NCBI RefSeq assembly: GCF_007362475.1
Contig: NZ_CP041687.1
Span: forward strand, 1,178,001-1,242,000
Reading direction: 5' to 3'
Length of the DNA stretch: 64,000 nucleotides
From: Chryseobacterium sp. SNU WT5
Lineage (GTDB): Bacteria > Bacteroidota > Bacteroidia > Flavobacteriales > Weeksellaceae
Under the pieces are notes generated by a model that saw only the letters and a list, made by a program, of their open reading frames with translations, searched no databases and was not told the origin of the DNA. Position 1 is the first letter of the stretch. Each line of letters begins with the position of its first letter. Shown here in pieces: positions 26,793-35,137 of this stretch. A program made the position numbers and the translations under genes.

Positions 26793-27743
26793 TTAGTCTT
26801 TAGTATTTTTACCGAAAACCGAGAAGTTAAGATATCTTTTCGGATTGGTTTTTAAATCTTCTACAAGAATATTTAAATTCTCCGCAGTTTTATTAAGATT
26901 CTGGTAAAGTTCTTCATCTTGCGTTAATTTACCAAGACTTCCTTTCCCATTCTGTATGCCAGAAATAACACCACTCAGTTGATCAGCCGTTATGCTTAGT
27001 TTATCGATGGTATTATTCAACTTCTTTACATCAACTTCATCTGCAACTCTACCGTACTTATCAATAGCAGTTTTTGCACTTATCGTAGCAAGATTTGCAT
27101 TATCAAGCATCTTTTGAATCCGCGGATCATTATTGCTGAGCAATGCATTTGTCTGTCTGGATGTTCCTTCGAAGGAGGCTACAGTTCTATTCAAATTACT
27201 TAATAATGTGCGAATCTCCGCGCGGTTTTGATCATCAAATATCTTATTGGCATTATTTGTCAAGGAGTCTACCCTTTTCAAAACAACTTGTAACTGGTCT
27301 TTCACAGGTCCAACCTGAGAAGAAATATTGTTCAACATAGACAGTTGAAATTGTCCAGACAAAGTATCTCCATCCTTAGCCATAGGCTTACCGTACTCTA
27401 AATTGACCCGCATTTCTTTTCCTGACATTAAACCTGGTTCGAAAATTTCTAAATGGGATTTCTTCGAAAACTCAAAATTATCATCTATTATAACTTTGAC
27501 TACGAAATGGATTTTACCATCTTTCTCGGTAACTGGAATAATCTTATCAACCTGCCCAACTTTCAGACCGTTAATAGATACTGGATTAGATGCTGCTAAA
27601 CCTTCAACGTTATCAAATTTTGCATAGAAGATATTGTCGGTTGTAAAAAGACTTTTCCCCTTCATAAACTGGAATAAGAATACGAAGCCAATAATGGCTA
27701 AAAGTGCGATAAGTCCTGCTTTTATTTCTTTTGTGAATTTCAC
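26793..27743 (-). CDS. mlaD: MlaD-family (MCE) phospholipid-transport protein
   Basis: 316 residues starting at GTG 27743: the upstream TTG candidate at 27767 falls within the -7 box. One N-terminal membrane helix (about 8-26) is followed by the MCE domain (FYAKFDNVEGL, VSINGLKVGQV) and a long helical C-terminal region with heptad-like character. MlaD binds lipid in the periplasm and works with the MlaE permease and MlaF ATPase, which here are encoded 12 kb away at 39.7-41.3 kb. It is the first gene of a minus-strand operon with Fe-S proteins. Confidence 0.88.
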   Translation of the reverse strand: MKFTKEIKAGLIALLAIIGFVFLFQFMKGKSLFTTDNIFYAKFDNVEGLAASNPVSINGLKVGQVDKIIPVTEKDGKIHFVVKVIIDDNFEFSKKSHLEIFEPGLMSGKEMRVNLEYGKPMAKDGDTLSGQFQLSMLNNISSQVGPVKDQLQVVLKRVDSLTNNANKIFDDQNRAEIRTLLSNLNRTVASFEGTSRQTNALLSNNDPRIQKMLDNANLATISAKTAIDKYGRVADEVDVKKLNNTIDKLSITADQLSGVISGIQNGKGSLGKLTQDEELYQNLNKTAENLNILVEDLKTNPKRYLNFSVFGKNTKD

Positions 27744-27764
27744 TTTTAATACAATTTTAATCAA

Positions 27765-27772
27765 CAAATATA
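27765..27772 (-). promoter_or_regulatory. mlaD: -7 box of the mlaD operon
   Basis: On the minus strand TATATTTG matches TAnnTTTG, 21 bases before the GTG start. It decides against the in-box TTG start. Confidence 0.55.
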
Positions 27773-27816
27773 ATACATTTTAAATAAACAGCTGATAAAA
27801 CCGCAGTTGCTTTCAA

Positions 27817-27844
27817 CAAAAAAAGCGACTCGCAAGTCGCTTTT
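27817..27844 (-). terminator. Rho-independent terminator of ppiD
   Basis: On the minus strand AAAGCGACT-TGCG-AGTCGCTTT is followed by a T tract, 21 bases after the ppiD stop. Confidence 0.9.
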
Positions 27845-27864
27845 ATAAGGTTGTAATTAAGCAA

Positions 27865-30009
27865 TTACTGCTGTGCAGATTGATTATAAATTTCAATTCT
27901 GTGATCTTTGATTTTTGCGTTGTCCTGTAAGCTTTTCAAAAATGCCTGACCGAACTGCTGAGAATTTTGTCCTGCAATTGCATCTGTCATTTGCTTGACA
28001 TCTCCAGGTTGCTTATTAATTGTTTCAGATTTCTTAAGGACAACATAAACACCAGTCATTCCCTCAACAGGATTAGAAAGTTTGTTTTTTGCTACTCCGA
28101 AAGCTGCTCCACTCACTCTAGGCTCCATCGCACCATTTACTTGTGGATTTAATAAATTAACCTTTGCAGACTGTTTAGTAACGCCGAACATTTTTGCAAC
28201 CTGATCTAAACTGGTTGCTTTTGCAGCAGTTATTTTATCAGCTATTTGTTTTGCTAATAATTTATTCTTAATAATCGGTTCAATTTGCTCTCTTACTGAT
28301 TCCGGATCAGCTGTTCCTGCATCCTGAATACCGTTTACAAAAGCGACGATACGATCACCTGTCCCTTCTACTGCAAATATATCAGTATCTCCTTTTTTAG
28401 TTTTCTTGTTAAACGCCCACGCGATTACTTCCTCATCCTTGTCAGTTCCTAATCCAGGAATTTGACCTTGGAAACGACCAATCTCTTTCGGATTAGTGAA
28501 GTTGTAATTGTTTTTCTTTGCAATATTTGCAAAATCGTTGAAACTCTTACCTTGAACCTGTTGAATAAACTTGGTTGCTTTGGTGTAAATTTCATTTTCA
28601 GTTTTATCAGAAGGCTTAACTGCTTTCACTAAGTTAGCAACCTTATAAGTCATTGCTCCCGCTTTTTTGTCTTCAATATTGATAACGTGGTATCCAAATT
28701 GAGTTTCAACAACTGAAGTGGCTCCTTTACCATTTGTTGCTAGAAAGTTTAAATACTCAGGAACAAAAGGAGTTTCCGGAGTCGTCCAACCAACACTTCC
28801 GCCTTGTGCTGCTGAGTTAGGATCCGCCGAATATTTCAAAAATTCTGTAAATTTCGATGGATCAGCTTTAATAACATTCCCAATTGAGTCTGCTAATTTT
28901 TTAGCTGCCTCTTTTGTTCTGGTTTCTTTCTCACCAGCTTGATTTCCTTTGTAAGTCACTAAAATATGACGGGAAAGTGTAGAATCAGATGGTTTTTTAT
29001 CTAAAAGTTTTGAAACTACTAAATAATTCTGCTCTTTGTATGGTCCGAAAGTCGTCCCGACAGCTGCACCTAAAACCTTATCTTTAATAGACGGAGGAAG
29101 TTGATTCGCTGCAAAATATTGAGGATTGTAAGGTAGATCCGAATTCAACGCAATGAACATCGAGTCATTCTTTGTCGTCTGGAAACTTTCGTTTTCACTT
29201 AAATCACTTCCCGTTGTAAATAATTTATTAATTTCCTTCTGTGCTGCTGCTTCGTCGTCCGCACTTGGTGCAGCTGGAAAAAATACCAGACCAAGATTTC
29301 TGCTCGCATCTCTTTTAAACATGATTGGATGCGCTTTTACATAATCCGCTAAGTCTTTCGTCGTTACTTTAATCGGATTCTTTTTAGCATATGCATCATA
29401 ATCAATTTTCACAAAGTCGATATCTGCTACTTGATCTCTTTGTTTGAGGATTTCTTCAACTTCTTTTTTGCTAACCGTAACACCTGTTGTTACATTAGCA
29501 AAAAGCTGACGGGCCATCATTCTATATTCAATAGCTTTTCTGGTTTTCATCCAATTGTTATACATTTCTACATTAGTCCCTTTCAATTCTTCGACTTGCT
29601 TCTTGATTTCCTGTACTTTGAAATTTCCTTTTTCGTCAAAATTATCTTTGTTCTGAGCAAACATAGGATCGAACTGCAATTGATTCCAAAACATATCTTC
29701 TGTTAAGGTAAGTCCCATTTTCTCAAACTGTTGTTTGATCAATTTAGACTGGATCAACATTTGCCATGCCTGTTCCTCCAAACCTTTTGTTGGCTGTCCC
29801 TGCTGCTGGGCTTGCTGCTGAAGTATGAAAAGCTGATCATCAAAATCTTCTTTCGAAATTTCGTCACCATTTACTTTTCCATAAACACTCGGTTCCGCCC
29901 CGAATAATTTTTCGAGACTATCAGGGTTTACCACAAATGCAAGCATTGCTACTGCGATAATTCCCATTAAAAGCCAAGGTCTGTTTCTAATTTCTCCTAA
30001 AATTGCCAT
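27865..30009 (-). CDS. ppiD: PpiD-type peptidyl-prolyl isomerase/chaperone
   Basis: 714 residues. A single N-terminal membrane helix (about 12-28) anchors a periplasmic SurA-N-like chaperone region and a central parvulin domain (about 345-450: SRHILVTYKG, GGSVGWTTPET, VETQFGYHVINIEDKK), then a C-terminal region. It assists folding of exported proteins at the translocon. It ends in a strong terminator and is divergent from lon across a 236-base spacer, a pairing of envelope and cytoplasmic protein quality control. Confidence 0.92.
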   Translation of the reverse strand: MAILGEIRNRPWLLMGIIAVAMLAFVVNPDSLEKLFGAEPSVYGKVNGDEISKEDFDDQLFILQQQAQQQGQPTKGLEEQAWQMLIQSKLIKQQFEKMGLTLTEDMFWNQLQFDPMFAQNKDNFDEKGNFKVQEIKKQVEELKGTNVEMYNNWMKTRKAIEYRMMARQLFANVTTGVTVSKKEVEEILKQRDQVADIDFVKIDYDAYAKKNPIKVTTKDLADYVKAHPIMFKRDASRNLGLVFFPAAPSADDEAAAQKEINKLFTTGSDLSENESFQTTKNDSMFIALNSDLPYNPQYFAANQLPPSIKDKVLGAAVGTTFGPYKEQNYLVVSKLLDKKPSDSTLSRHILVTYKGNQAGEKETRTKEAAKKLADSIGNVIKADPSKFTEFLKYSADPNSAAQGGSVGWTTPETPFVPEYLNFLATNGKGATSVVETQFGYHVINIEDKKAGAMTYKVANLVKAVKPSDKTENEIYTKATKFIQQVQGKSFNDFANIAKKNNYNFTNPKEIGRFQGQIPGLGTDKDEEVIAWAFNKKTKKGDTDIFAVEGTGDRIVAFVNGIQDAGTADPESVREQIEPIIKNKLLAKQIADKITAAKATSLDQVAKMFGVTKQSAKVNLLNPQVNGAMEPRVSGAAFGVAKNKLSNPVEGMTGVYVVLKKSETINKQPGDVKQMTDAIAGQNSQQFGQAFLKSLQDNAKIKDHRIEIYNQSAQQ

Positions 30010-30074
30010 CGTTTTTGTATAATTTTATCAGTTTGCGAAAATACACATTTTTAACAGATTAGAAAAAAAATTGA

Positions 30075-30172
30075 CTACTTATTTAGCCATCAAGCTTTGG
30101 CTATGGCAATTTTGTCTAAATTTTCAAGTGGCACAATGCTTGTCAAATTAGACAAGCCTTTCTATAAGTAGT
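30075..30172. other. multi-branched inverted-repeat structure between ppiD and lon
   Basis: An outer pair ACTACTTAT (30074-30082) with ATAAGTAGT (30164-30172) encloses two hairpins: TAGCCA (30084-30089) with TGGCTA (30098-30103), and TTGTCTAA (30112-30119) with TTAGACAA (30148-30155), the latter extended by CAAG/CTTG. This three-way-junction layout could be a 5' leader of lon or a small RNA. No known riboswitch class is recognised. Confidence 0.45.
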
Positions 30173-30218
30173 ACTTTCTCGGGAGATTGTACCATAAAAT
30201 TGATTATCCTTTAAAAAA

Positions 30219-30235
30219 AATGACAAATTGTCATT
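30219..30235. promoter_or_regulatory. lon: candidate operator palindrome upstream of lon
   Basis: AATGACAA-A-TTGTCATT is a perfect 17-base palindrome centred 19 bases before the lon ATG. A related dyad TTGTC-N6-GACAA lies at 30140-30155. The shared TTGTC/GACAA half-sites suggest one DNA-binding dimer. Confidence 0.5.
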
Positions 30236-30245
30236 CAACTATATT

Positions 30246-32648
30246 ATGACAGAATTAGAAGACATGAACTTTGACGAAATATTAGAAGACGGATTCAGCA
30301 TGGTAGCGGAAGAAATAAACATTGAGGACTTTACCAATGAAGATGTTAATAACGAGCAAAAAATTTTTCCTATTCTTCCAGTGAGGAATATGGTGATGTT
30401 TCCCAAGGTAATTATACCGATTACAGCAGGAAGGGAAATGTCGATTAAACTACTGGAGGAAGCTCAAAAAAACAATGAATTTATAGGGATTCTCAGCCAA
30501 AACAATTCCAGTATTGAAAATCCCACGGAAAACGATTTATTTCAAATTGGTACGATTGCGAAGATTATTAAAATCATTAAATTGCCAGAAGGTAATATAA
30601 CCGCTATTACAAGAGGCTTCCAACGTTTTAAAATTAAAGGTTTTACAGATTCTCGACCTTATTTTAAAGCAGAAATTACGAAGCTTAAAGATGTTGGAAC
30701 AAAAAAGAAAGAAGAGTATGAGGCTTTATTAGAAAACATTAAAGATCTGGCGTTAAAAATCATCGACATCGATCCAAACATCCCTAATGCAGCAAGTTTT
30801 GCTATTAAAAACATAAGCGATCATGAAGACCTGTTGAACTTCATTTGTTCCAATGCCAACTTTTTATCGAATCAAAAGCAAAAGCTTCTTGAAGAAAAAA
30901 GCTTGATGATTCGTGCTGAGAAATGCTACACATTAATGCATGATGAATTCCGAAAACTGGAATTAAGAAGTCAGATCCATCAAAAAACCTCTAAAGACCT
31001 CGACAAACAGCAGAAAGAATATTTCCTCAACCAACAAATTCGGACTATTCAGGAAGAGCTAGGTGGTGGGCCAGAATCTGATGTTGAAGAATTACTGGAA
31101 AAAGCTAAAAAAATAAAATGGAATCCCGAGGTAGAAGATCATTTCACCAAAGAAATTAATCGTCTGCAACGGCAAAATCCAAACTCTCCAGATTATAATG
31201 TACAGCGGAATTATTTAGATTTTTTCACCGATTTACCTTGGGGTAAATACTCAAAAGATGTATTTGACATTATAAAAGCCGAAAAAGTTTTAGATAAAGC
31301 TCACTATGGTTTAGAAGATATCAAAAAGAGAATTCTGGAACATATGGCGGTTCTAAAATTAAAAAACAATATGAAATCTCCGATTTTATGCTTAGTTGGC
31401 CCTCCTGGTGTTGGAAAAACATCTTTGGGAAAATCCGTTGCTGATGCACTGGGCAGAAAATACGTTCGCGTTTCCTTAGGTGGGCTTCATGATGAATCAG
31501 AGATACGAGGACACCGAAAAACCTATATTGGTGCTATGGCAGGGCGAATTTTACAGTCTATTAAAAAATCAGGCACCTCAAATCCAGTTATTGTTTTAGA
31601 TGAAATTGATAAAATTGGACAGGGAATTCACGGCGACCCAAGTTCTGCATTACTAGAGGTTCTTGATCCCGAACAAAATAATTCCTTCTATGATAACTTT
31701 TTAGAATTAGGCTATGACCTGTCGAAAGTGATGTTTATCGCTACTGCAAACTCTCTTACAGAAGTACAAAGACCACTTCTTGATCGTATGGAGATTATCG
31801 AAATCGCAGGCTACACTTTAGAGGAAAAAGTAGAGATTGCGAAACGACATTTAATTAAAAAACAACTGGAAGAAAATGGTTTAGAAGCGAAAGCTTTCAA
31901 ACTGGGCAATGCCGAACTTAAGCATATTGTTGATGCACACACTTCAGAAAGTGGCGTTCGAGGGTTAGAAAAACAAATTGCGTCTATCGCAAGATGGGTA
32001 GCATTACAAACCGCAATGGAAAAGCCATACAACCCTAAAATCACGGTTGAAAAAGTTGATGAAATTATTGGAGTTCCCCGTCCAAAAAATTTCTCAGAAA
32101 TTACAAGTGTTCCTGGTGTGGTTACTGGTTTAGCTTGGACTCAAGTTGGCGGAGATATTCTTTTCATTGAAAGCATATTAAGTGAAGGCAAAGGAAATCT
32201 GACCATGACTGGAAATCTGGGAAATGTAATGAAAGAATCTGCAACGATTGCGGTAGAATATATTAAAGCCAAACACGAGGAACTAGGGATTTCGGCAGAA
32301 GACATTCAGAAATATAATATTCACGTCCACGTTCCGGAAGGAGCAACCCCGAAAGATGGTCCTTCAGCCGGAATTGCAATGCTGACTTCTATTGTATCAA
32401 GTTTTAAAAATAAAAAAGTAAAATCGCATTTGGCAATGACCGGGGAAATTACTTTGAGAGGAAAAGTTCTTCCTGTAGGAGGAATAAAAGAAAAACTTCT
32501 GGCCGCTGCAAGAGCGGGAATTAAGGAGATTATCTTATGTGAAGCAAATCGAAAAGATGTAGAGGAAATAAAAAAGGATTACCTTAAAACTCTGAAGGTT
32601 AATTATGTGCAGCGAATGAGTGAAGTCATCGATCTGGCACTGGAATAA
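30246..32648 (+). CDS. lon: ATP-dependent protease Lon
   Basis: 800 residues from ATG 30246; a TTG at 30228 lies inside the operator-like palindrome and is rejected. Domains in order: Lon N-terminal substrate domain (about 35-240), AAA+ module with Walker A GPPGVGKTS at 385-393, and the serine-lysine protease domain with Ser707 in DGPSAG and Lys750 in GGIKEK. It degrades misfolded and regulatory proteins in the cytoplasm. The N-terminus has an extra acidic 30-residue stretch. It is monocistronic, with a terminator directly after. Confidence 0.97.
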   Translation: MTELEDMNFDEILEDGFSMVAEEINIEDFTNEDVNNEQKIFPILPVRNMVMFPKVIIPITAGREMSIKLLEEAQKNNEFIGILSQNNSSIENPTENDLFQIGTIAKIIKIIKLPEGNITAITRGFQRFKIKGFTDSRPYFKAEITKLKDVGTKKKEEYEALLENIKDLALKIIDIDPNIPNAASFAIKNISDHEDLLNFICSNANFLSNQKQKLLEEKSLMIRAEKCYTLMHDEFRKLELRSQIHQKTSKDLDKQQKEYFLNQQIRTIQEELGGGPESDVEELLEKAKKIKWNPEVEDHFTKEINRLQRQNPNSPDYNVQRNYLDFFTDLPWGKYSKDVFDIIKAEKVLDKAHYGLEDIKKRILEHMAVLKLKNNMKSPILCLVGPPGVGKTSLGKSVADALGRKYVRVSLGGLHDESEIRGHRKTYIGAMAGRILQSIKKSGTSNPVIVLDEIDKIGQGIHGDPSSALLEVLDPEQNNSFYDNFLELGYDLSKVMFIATANSLTEVQRPLLDRMEIIEIAGYTLEEKVEIAKRHLIKKQLEENGLEAKAFKLGNAELKHIVDAHTSESGVRGLEKQIASIARWVALQTAMEKPYNPKITVEKVDEIIGVPRPKNFSEITSVPGVVTGLAWTQVGGDILFIESILSEGKGNLTMTGNLGNVMKESATIAVEYIKAKHEELGISAEDIQKYNIHVHVPEGATPKDGPSAGIAMLTSIVSSFKNKKVKSHLAMTGEITLRGKVLPVGGIKEKLLAAARAGIKEIILCEANRKDVEEIKKDYLKTLKVNYVQRMSEVIDLALE

Positions 32649-32660
32649 AATTTAATTATA

Positions 32661-32692
32661 AAAACGCTTCAATTTTTTGAAGCGTTTTTTTT
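32661..32692 (+). terminator. Rho-independent terminator of lon
   Basis: AAAACGCTTCAA pairs with TTGAAGCGTTTT around four Ts and continues into a T tract, 12 bases after the lon stop. Confidence 0.92.
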
Positions 32693-32726
32693 GTATTGAA
32701 AACCTCTTTTTGCTTTACTTTGTATT

Positions 32727-33836
32727 ATGAAAGAAATAAAATTACCATTTGTTCTTCGCTTAGCTTTGATACTCGTAAGTATCTTAGCTTTGGGATACTT
32801 AGCAAAAATAGGCAAGGGTGTTTTGGCGCCGTTATTTTTTGCTGCCTTGATGGCACTTTTATTTCTACCGTTTACAAATTTTTTAGAAAGAAAGTTGCGT
32901 TTCTCCAGAACCATTTCAACATTTTCTTCTCTATTCGTCATGTTGATGTTTCTTTTCGGACTCGTTTACTTCTTTTCAACACAAATGAGTGATTTTGTAA
33001 ATGACTTTCCGGTGTTGAAAGCGCAGGTAACAAAATCTTTTAATGATCTCCAGATTTGGGTTTCCAGAAACTTTCATTTGAATATGAATAGCCAAATGGA
33101 CTATATCAACCAGGGGTTAGAGAAACTTCTTTCATCTACCGCAGTTATCTTAGGGTTCACTGTTTCTATGTTTTCCTCAACGATGGCATTTTTCATTTTC
33201 AGTGCGCTATTTTTTATCTTTATTCTTAATTATCGCCGTGTTCTGTACCAGTTCGTTATTTCAATTTTCCGTAATGAACATTTTGAAAAAGTGAACGAGG
33301 GCATTATGGAAATTCAAAAAATAATCAAAGACTATATTTCTGGTTTATTCATACAGATTATTATTGTGAGCATCTTAACAAGTATATTACTTTCCGTCTT
33401 AGGTGTAAAATATGCCATTCTTCTTGCAGTATTAACCGGGTTACTCAATGTAATTCCGTATATCGGCATTATCTTTTCTGGTTTGATTGCATGTTTAATT
33501 TCGTTTGCAACTGGTGGAAATCACACGCTGCTGGTACTAGTAGGATATCTTGTAATTCACACAATAGATGCCAACATTACACTTCCGCTTGTCGTGGGAT
33601 CTAAGGTGAAAATTAATGCATTGTTTACTTTCATAGGACTATTAATTGGTGAAGAATTATGGGGAATTTCCGGAATGTTTTTAAGTATTCCTTTTTTAGC
33701 CATTTTGAAAATTATATTCGAACGTGTGGAAGGTTTACAACCCTGGGGCAAAGTTTTAGGAGAAGATACTAAGATCATTAAACGCCGTAAAAAGTATAAA
33801 ATCACGAAGAATATCACACTTGAAGAAAAAGAGTAA
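32727..33836 (+). CDS. AI-2E-type (PerM/TqsA) membrane permease
   Basis: 369 residues with about seven or eight hydrophobic segments and the family's C-terminal signature (LTGLLNVIPYIGIIFSG, then GSKVKINALFTFIGLLIGEELWGISGMFLSIPFLAILK). Relatives export autoinducer-2 or act as Na+/H+ antiporters; the substrate cannot be predicted. The C-terminus is basic and cytoplasmic. It starts 34 bases beyond the lon terminator and has no close downstream partner. Confidence 0.85.
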   Translation: MKEIKLPFVLRLALILVSILALGYLAKIGKGVLAPLFFAALMALLFLPFTNFLERKLRFSRTISTFSSLFVMLMFLFGLVYFFSTQMSDFVNDFPVLKAQVTKSFNDLQIWVSRNFHLNMNSQMDYINQGLEKLLSSTAVILGFTVSMFSSTMAFFIFSALFFIFILNYRRVLYQFVISIFRNEHFEKVNEGIMEIQKIIKDYISGLFIQIIIVSILTSILLSVLGVKYAILLAVLTGLLNVIPYIGIIFSGLIACLISFATGGNHTLLVLVGYLVIHTIDANITLPLVVGSKVKINALFTFIGLLIGEELWGISGMFLSIPFLAILKIIFERVEGLQPWGKVLGEDTKIIKRRKKYKITKNITLEEKE

Positions 33837-33966
33837 CTACATAAAGCACTTATTATCAATTTCTTAAATTGAAAAATCGTTTTACAAGAACTATAACACG
33901 TATTTACAAACTTTACAAACGATTCATACGGACATTTGATTCTATTAATCAATAAAAAACACCGTT

Positions 33967-34881
33967 ATGAAAACGCAAAATTTCTCCATCTTACTTGGAT
34001 CGCTTATGTTAGGCACCATCTTTTCCTGTAATAAAACGGAAGGTTCGGCAACCTATGACCAAGTTAATGCAATCGATCAAACAACAACTGCCGAGATTTC
34101 AGATAGTATTTCCACAGTTGCTTCTCTACAAGTAAAAGACAAACAATTCATCAAATCCGCAGAAGTAAACATGGAAGTAAAAGATGTTTATGACGCAACT
34201 GTTTTTATTGAAAAATCATTAAAAAATCTAGGTGGATTTGTCACTAAAAGCCAATTACATTCACAAACTATTTCCGAAGAAACCTTCGCTATTTCCGATG
34301 AAAATGCGATGCTGGTCCGAAAATTTCAGACAGAAAATGATATGGAAGTTCGAGTTCCAACTGAAAAACTGGGCGATTTTCTGCAACTGATCAATGATAA
34401 AAAAGTATTTTTAAATTCACGCGTTATCTTAGCCGAAGATGTGACCGCTAACATAAAATTTGCAAAATTAGAAGAGGTTAGAGTTGCAAAAACCGGAAGC
34501 AACATCACGAAACTTAATCATGATAAAGCGAAAGTAATTTTGACTGATGATAATGATAGCGAAGGGAACCATCAAAAAATAACTTCTTTCGAAATGCAAG
34601 ATCAATTAAAATACAGCAATGTTCACATTTCTTTAAAAGAACCGCAGCTAAGGATCACACAAATTGCAGTTACTAATGCCCAAAACTTAGACAACCAGTA
34701 TAAAAATAATTTTTTATACGATGCAAAAAACAATGTAATAGAAGGTTTTTACCTCATCCAAAAAATAATGCTTGGTTTATTGAAAGTCTGGCCGTTGATT
34801 GTGATTGGCATTATAGCTACAATATTTTACAGAAGATCTAAATCGAAAGGTATTGTAAAATTCACAGAGAAAAATGACTGA
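33967..34881 (+). CDS. DUF4349 lipoprotein
   Basis: 304 residues. The signal peptide ends at IFSC, Cys21. The DUF4349 core (FIKSAEVNMEVKDVYDA, LGGFVTKSQ, EVRVPTEKLGDFL, VTANIKFAKLEEVRV) is followed by a membrane helix near 267-287 and a basic cytoplasmic end. The protein is thus held in the inner membrane by a C-terminal helix, with a periplasmic domain carrying a possible lipid at its N-terminus. Function unknown. About 160 bases of non-coding DNA follow before the next terminator. Confidence 0.8.
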   Translation: MKTQNFSILLGSLMLGTIFSCNKTEGSATYDQVNAIDQTTTAEISDSISTVASLQVKDKQFIKSAEVNMEVKDVYDATVFIEKSLKNLGGFVTKSQLHSQTISEETFAISDENAMLVRKFQTENDMEVRVPTEKLGDFLQLINDKKVFLNSRVILAEDVTANIKFAKLEEVRVAKTGSNITKLNHDKAKVILTDDNDSEGNHQKITSFEMQDQLKYSNVHISLKEPQLRITQIAVTNAQNLDNQYKNNFLYDAKNNVIEGFYLIQKIMLGLLKVWPLIVIGIIATIFYRRSKSKGIVKFTEKND

Positions 34882-35024
34882 TTACCTACTTTACAATCAC
34901 GAGAACGATCACTCATTTTAGAAATTTGGCCTTAACAATTATCTTTTTGCACAAGCTATCGTTCACTCAGAGCAAACGCTTTACAGAAAGCAGCTTATCT
35001 ATTTGGTTAGGTATTACATAGCTT

Positions 35025-35036
35025 ACTTGATCAAGT
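35025..35036. repeat. 12-base perfect palindrome in the pre-pgi spacer
   Basis: ACTTGATCAAGT is self-complementary and sits ten bases before the terminator stem at 35046. The 256-base spacer 34882-35137 holds no open frame; apart from this palindrome it shows a distant GAACGAT/ATCGTTC pair and the terminator. Confidence 0.4.
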
Positions 35037-35045
35037 TGTAACTTA

Positions 35046-35082
35046 ATGAACCTCTGGAAATTTTTCGGAGGTTTTATTTTTC
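35046..35082 (+). terminator. Rho-independent terminator upstream of pgi
   Basis: AACCTCTGGAAA pairs with TTTTCGGAGGTT with G-U pairs, then a T-rich run. It lies 164 bases after the DUF4349 stop, unusually far if that gene is its only user. Confidence 0.7.
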
Positions 35083-35084
35083 CG

Positions 35085-35092
35085 TAAATTTG
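35085..35092 (+). promoter_or_regulatory. pgi: -7 box of pgi
   Basis: TAAATTTG lies 45 bases before the pgi ATG, directly after the terminator. Confidence 0.5.
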
Positions 35093-35137
35093 TCAGGATT
35101 CTGAATCTTAAATTAATTCTCTTAAAAAGATTTTAAA

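Noticed and set aside
27765..27767. TTG as the start of mlaD
   Set aside because: It lies within the TATATTTG -7 box on the minus strand; GTG 27743 matches the expected N-terminus.
30228..30230. TTG as the start of lon
   Set aside because: It sits inside the 17-base palindrome; ATG 30246 gives the usual Lon N-terminal region.
33870..33935. repeated TTTACAA motifs and an ATCGTTT/AAACGAT pair upstream of the DUF4349 gene
   Set aside because: The repeats are short, unevenly spaced and AT-rich; chance occurrence in an intergenic region is likely.
35025..35036. FNR box at ACTTGATCAAGT
   Set aside because: FNR sites need four bases between TTGAT and ATCAA; here the half-sites are fused, so it is only a palindrome.
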